NCBI GenBank assembly: GCA_030372995.1
Contig: JAUCPZ010000151.1
Location: 1-36,998 of the forward strand
Direction of reading: 5' to 3'
Length of the DNA: 36,998 nucleotides
Source of the DNA: Dehalococcoidia bacterium
GTDB taxonomy: Bacteria; Chloroflexota; Dehalococcoidia; UBA2247; RBG-13-53-26
Part shown: positions 33,857-36,998 of the stretch, piece after piece
How positions within the stretch are numbered: the stretch's first letter is position 1
How the letters are laid out: the number at the start of each line of letters is the position of its first letter
The notes under the pieces: model-generated
What the model saw: the letters and a program-made list of their open reading frames with translations, nothing else
Told to the model about the DNA's origin: nothing
Databases searched by the model: none
Made by a program: the position numbers and the translations under genes

Positions 33857-34240
33857 CTCCTCCAGGGTTTCCATGGTCCACTGGTGCGATACTTCTTTGA
33901 AGCGGTCGATGGCATACTGGCAGGCTGCAAAGGCCTCCGCACGGTGAGGAGCACCGATAGCCACCACCAGCAGTATCTCTCCTGTTCTCAGCTTGCCGAT
34001 ACGGTGGATGACCGCAACATCCTCCAGGTGCCACTTGAGCCTGATCTCTTCAACTATCTTCTCCAGTTCCTGCCGCGCCAAGTCCTGAAGAGAGGCCTGG
34101 TGTTCCATGAAGATCACCTTGCGGTCGTGAGAGACGTCCCGCACCGTGCCAACGTACGCAATGACGGCACCGTAGGCTTTCTTGCGGACGCTCTCAATGG
34201 CGGCTTCCGGGCGGATGGGGTTCCTGGTGATCCGGATCAC
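33848..34240 (-). CDS. moaE: Molybdopterin synthase catalytic subunit MoaE
   Basis: MoaE with MoaD converts cPMP to molybdopterin. The 130 residues have AYVGTVRD (28-35), HR at 99-100 before AEAFAACQYAID, and Lys115, which matches the catalytic lysine of the DxxK segment. The C-terminal WKxE motif of the family reads WTME (121-124), so the second conserved lysine is missing. The start is GTG at 34240, 18 bases after ftsH. No moaD is adjacent. It may belong to the Moco pathway with the two MoeA genes far to the left. Confidence 0.88.
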   Translation of the reverse strand: MIRITRNPIRPEAAIESVRKKAYGAVIAYVGTVRDVSHDRKVIFMEHQASLQDLARQELEKIVEEIRLKWHLEDVAVIHRIGKLRTGEILLVVAIGAPHRAEAFAACQYAIDRFKEVSHQWTMETLEEPA

Positions 34241-34258
34241 AGGATGAACCTGCCCAAG

Positions 34259-36121
34259 CTAAGCCTGCGCTGGCGCTGTGGGAACGGGCTCATTGAACAG
34301 CTTCTCAAGCCTTTCGCCTTCCAGGCTCTCCTCAGCGATCAGCCTCTCCGCAATCTGCACCAGTTTGGCCTTGTTCTCCAACAGGATCGCCTTGGCCACA
34401 TCGTAGGCTTTCTGAATGATAGCGCGGACTTCTCTGTCGATCTCCAGAGCCACTCTCTCACTGTAGTTCCTCTGCTCTGAGATCTCCTTGCCCAGGAAGA
34501 CCAGCTCCTCCTTGTGGCCAAAGGTGCGCAATTCCAGCCGGTCGCTCATGCCGTATTCAGTCACCATGGCCCGCGCGATCTTGGTCACCCTGTCGATGTC
34601 ATCATGCGGCCCGGTGGTCTTCTCATTGAAGATGATCTCCTCCGCGACATGGCCTGCTACTAGTACCGAGAGCCGATCCATGAGCTGGGACCGTGTTATC
34701 ATGTTGCGGTCTTCAGTGGGCAGAAGTCGGGTATAGCCCCCCATCATGCCCCGGGCCACTATGGAGACCTTATGCACTGGGTCGGCATGGGGCAGTTTCC
34801 GCGCCACCAGAGCATGCCCGGCCTCGTGATAAGCCGTTATTTCCTTCTCCCTGGCGCTGATGATCCGGCTCTTCTTCTCCGGCCCAGCGATGACCCGGTC
34901 AATAGCTTCCTCAAACTCGATCATGCCTATGGTCTTCTTGTTGCGTCTGGCTGCCAGAATGGCCGCTTCGTTGACAAGGTTGGCCAGATCGGCTCCACTG
35001 AAGCCCACCGTCTGCCTTGATATGGTTTCCAGACTGACGGAGGGATCCAGCGGCTTGCCTTTGGCATGAACCTGCAGGATGCCCGTCCGGCCGTTGATAT
35101 CCGGCGGGTCGAGGACCACACGCCGGTCGAACCGACCCGGTCGCAGCAGAGCCGGGTCCAGTATGTCCGGCCGGTTGGTGGCCGCCAGCACGATGACATT
35201 AGTGGAGGTGTCGAATCCGTCCATCTCCACCAGTATCTGGTTCAGCGTCTGCTCTCTCTCGTCGTGTCCCCCACCCAGACCCGCACCCCTGTGCCGGCCA
35301 ACGGCATCGATTTCATCTACGAACACGATGCAGGGCGCATTGCGCTTGGCCTGGTCGAAGAGGTCCCGCACCCGGGAGGCACCTACACCGACAAACATCT
35401 CCACGAACTCGCTGCCGCTGATGGAGAAGAAAGGTACGCCGGCTTCTCCGGCAATGGCCCGCGCCAAGAGTGTCTTGCCCGTCCCGGGCGCCCCTATCAG
35501 GAGCACGCCCCGCGGGATGCGGGCGCCGAGGGCCAGGAACTTCTCCGGCTGCTTCAGGAATTCCACGATCTCCTGCAGCTCCTGCTTGGCTTCTTCCACA
35601 CCAGCCACGTCGCTGAAAGTGACCGTGGGCTTGGCACCGTCGGCCAGCCGCGCCCGGCTCCGGCTGAAGTTGAACGCCTGGCTGTTGGCGCCCCTGGCGC
35701 CGCGCATGATGAAAATGAAGAGCGCCACCAGCATCAGCAGGGGCAGGACCGTCAGAAGAAAGCTGCCCCAGTTGAATCCGCTGGAATACTTGACCACAAA
35801 GGGAACATTGTTCTCTTTGAGCAGCTTGATGAACTCGCCGACATACTCCGTGGATATCGTGGACTTGACCTTGCCGCCTTCGGCGACGTCGCCTCCCGTA
35901 TCTGGCGTTACCGTGGCCGCCGTGGTGATGTTTAGCGTCCTGTCATCGACTATCTCCACGCTGGCGATCTTGTTGTCCGTCGCCCACTCGGTGACCCTGG
36001 AAAGGCTCGCTGTCGGGGTCTGCTTGCCGCCGAACCAGTCATCGGCAAAAACGATGACCAGCGCAATGATGGCGGCGAAGATGAGCATGTATATGATAAC
36101 GAGGCGTCTGTTCTTCCCCAC
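34259..36121 (-). CDS. ftsH: ATP-dependent zinc metalloprotease FtsH
   Basis: FtsH is a membrane-anchored AAA+ protease that degrades unfolded or regulatory proteins. Counting from the chosen start, it has TM1 (about 7-26), an extracytoplasmic part (27-115) and TM2 (about 118-139). Walker A is GAPGTGKT (210-217), Walker B IVFVDEID (265-272), the second region of homology 314-333, and the zinc site HEAGH (432-436). All are intact. I chose GTG at 36121 because GGGAGG lies ten bases before it and a perfect extended TATAAT overlaps the upstream ATG at 36148. The 620-residue length is normal. moaE follows after 18 bases. Confidence 0.94.
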   Translation of the reverse strand: MGKNRRLVIIYMLIFAAIIALVIVFADDWFGGKQTPTASLSRVTEWATDNKIASVEIVDDRTLNITTAATVTPDTGGDVAEGGKVKSTISTEYVGEFIKLLKENNVPFVVKYSSGFNWGSFLLTVLPLLMLVALFIFIMRGARGANSQAFNFSRSRARLADGAKPTVTFSDVAGVEEAKQELQEIVEFLKQPEKFLALGARIPRGVLLIGAPGTGKTLLARAIAGEAGVPFFSISGSEFVEMFVGVGASRVRDLFDQAKRNAPCIVFVDEIDAVGRHRGAGLGGGHDEREQTLNQILVEMDGFDTSTNVIVLAATNRPDILDPALLRPGRFDRRVVLDPPDINGRTGILQVHAKGKPLDPSVSLETISRQTVGFSGADLANLVNEAAILAARRNKKTIGMIEFEEAIDRVIAGPEKKSRIISAREKEITAYHEAGHALVARKLPHADPVHKVSIVARGMMGGYTRLLPTEDRNMITRSQLMDRLSVLVAGHVAEEIIFNEKTTGPHDDIDRVTKIARAMVTEYGMSDRLELRTFGHKEELVFLGKEISEQRNYSERVALEIDREVRAIIQKAYDVAKAILLENKAKLVQIAERLIAEESLEGERLEKLFNEPVPTAPAQA

Positions 36122-36146
36122 TCGTTCGGATTCCTCCCGCGAAGAC

Positions 36147-36155
36147 ATTATAGCA
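36147..36155 (-). promoter_or_regulatory. Extended -10 promoter of ftsH
   Basis: TGCTATAAT on the minus strand overlaps the ATG at 36148 in its last two bases. Transcription from it would start near 36140, so that ATG would not be in the mRNA, while GGGAGG and the GTG at 36121 would be. Confidence 0.6.
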
Positions 36156-36397
36156 CAAAGAGAGCGCGTAACCCGTACATAAATGACCCCCGCGAGGCGC
36201 AGTCCCGTTGCAGTATCGGACTACCGATTCATTGAAGCAGCCCGCCTCATCCGCTCCGATCCACGCATCACACCGGCTAGAAGCATGGCCAGCGGGGCGG
36301 GGGTGATCGGCACCCGGATCACAGCGCTCCTCTGGGAAGGAGATGACAATTCACGTATTGGGGGGGCGTGCACCAAACGATCGCGCCTCCGCCCAAC

Positions 36398-36479
36398 TGG
36401 GGAAGGGGAGACTCGAACTCCCACGCCTCGCGGCACATGATCCTAAGTCATGCCTGTCTGCCAGTTCCAGCACTTCCCC
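36398..36479 (-). tRNA. tRNA-Leu (anticodon TAG)
   Basis: On the minus strand the 82 bases form a class II tRNA. The acceptor stem is GGGGAAG with CTTCCCC and discriminator A73. The anticodon stem CATGA/TCATG has loop CTTAGGA, anticodon TAG. A long variable arm (GCCGCGAGGC) and the T loop GTTCGAGTC follow. CCA is not encoded, unlike tRNA-Asp at 3065. Confidence 0.95.
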
Positions 36480-36599
36480 AAGCACGACCGAACGCGATAT
36501 TTTACCATTTTGGCCAACACCGCGCCCGCACCGCCAGAGCTTATCGAGCGGGGAAGTTCTCGGCACAAAATCGGGGAAAACAAAGTGAGGAGCAGACGA

Positions 36600-36998
36600 T
36601 CAGTACCGCACCAGCGAATACACCGGGCAGTCCAGCAGACCCCGGCCACCAAGACCGGTCAACTCCACCAGGAAGGCCGCACACACGACCTTGCCCCCTG
36701 AGCTTCTCACCAGGTCAGCCGTCGCCTTGGCGGTGCCGCCGGTCGCCAGCACGTCGTCGACGATGAGCACGCGCTGTCCTTCGTCAATGGCGTCGACGTG
36801 CATTTCCAGCGTGCCCATGCCGTACTCCAGCTTGTAGTCCATGGTCAGCCGCTCGTATGGCAGCTTGCCTTCCTTGCGGACAGGCACAAAGCCGCACTCA
36901 AGTTCATGGGCGAGTGCGGCCCCCAGGATGAAGCCGCGGGCCTCCACGCTGGCAATAAGCGAGATCTCCTCGTTCTGGAAACGGTAGGCCATCCTGTC
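36600..36998 (-). CDS. apt: Adenine phosphoribosyltransferase, partial (5' end outside window)
   Basis: Apt converts adenine and PRPP to AMP in purine salvage. About 132 residues of the C-terminal part are present. They include IASVEARGFILGAALA, VPVRKEGKLPY and the PRPP-binding loop VLIVDDVLATGGTAKA. The family is about 170 residues, so about 40 N-terminal residues lie beyond the window edge. The Met codon at 36992 is internal and is not the start. Confidence 0.93.
   Translation of the reverse strand, partial: DRMAYRFQNEEISLIASVEARGFILGAALAHELECGFVPVRKEGKLPYERLTMDYKLEYGMGTLEMHVDAIDEGQRVLIVDDVLATGGTAKATADLVRSSGGKVVCAAFLVELTGLGGRGLLDCPVYSLVRY

Noticed and set aside
1-36998. CRISPR array or rRNA genes
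   Set aside because: No regularly spaced short repeats and no rRNA-like sequence were seen.

Overview
The window looks like a high-GC bacterial chromosome, and its gene content fits an anaerobic Chloroflexota (Dehalococcoidia-like) genome. This placement is an inference from a CBS-less GuaB3-type IMP dehydrogenase, tandem MoeA genes, a HypF-C-D-E maturation operon, a short MetG and the overall gene style. No marker gene was compared by search.

Positions 1 to about 3064 are accessory DNA, probably the right end of an integrated element. They hold a 130-bp direct repeat (1-130 and 920-1049) flanking a small secreted, pilin-like gene with its own strong promoter. An excisionase-like HTH gene and a large serine recombinase follow. 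The recombinase reading frame runs into the 3' end of a tRNA-Asp gene on the other strand, as expected if the element integrated at that tRNA. The left end of the element lies outside the window. This is the most unusual part of the sequence.

Positions 3065 to 11545 are metal-cofactor genes. They comprise moeA, a second moeA fused to a periplasmic-binding-protein-like domain, then hypF, hypC, hypD and hypE. Together they serve molybdenum/tungsten cofactor insertion and [NiFe] hydrogenase Fe(CN)2CO assembly. hypA, hypB and hydrogenase structural genes are not here. moaE lies near the right end.

Positions 11600 to 24650 are a mixed region. It contains an SRA-HNH nuclease (probable modification-dependent restriction enzyme), an MBL-fold hydrolase and a PAS-PAS-PAS-HD-GYP signalling protein. 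It also contains a TPP-enzyme/zinc-dehydrogenase pair, a small membrane protein, a radical SAM-HhH protein of the DNA modification/repair type, two universal stress proteins, a flavoprotein disulfide reductase and DnaJ.

Positions 24676 to 36998 are housekeeping genes. A minus-strand cluster, guaB3-argF-der-plsY-gpsA, starts from a good sigma70-type promoter. Divergent from it are rsmI, metG and a polyprenyl diphosphate synthase. Then come ftsH-moaE on the minus strand, tRNA-Leu(TAG) and the 3' part of apt, which is cut by the window edge. Several promoters carry an extended -10 (TGnTAnAAT) without a clear -35.
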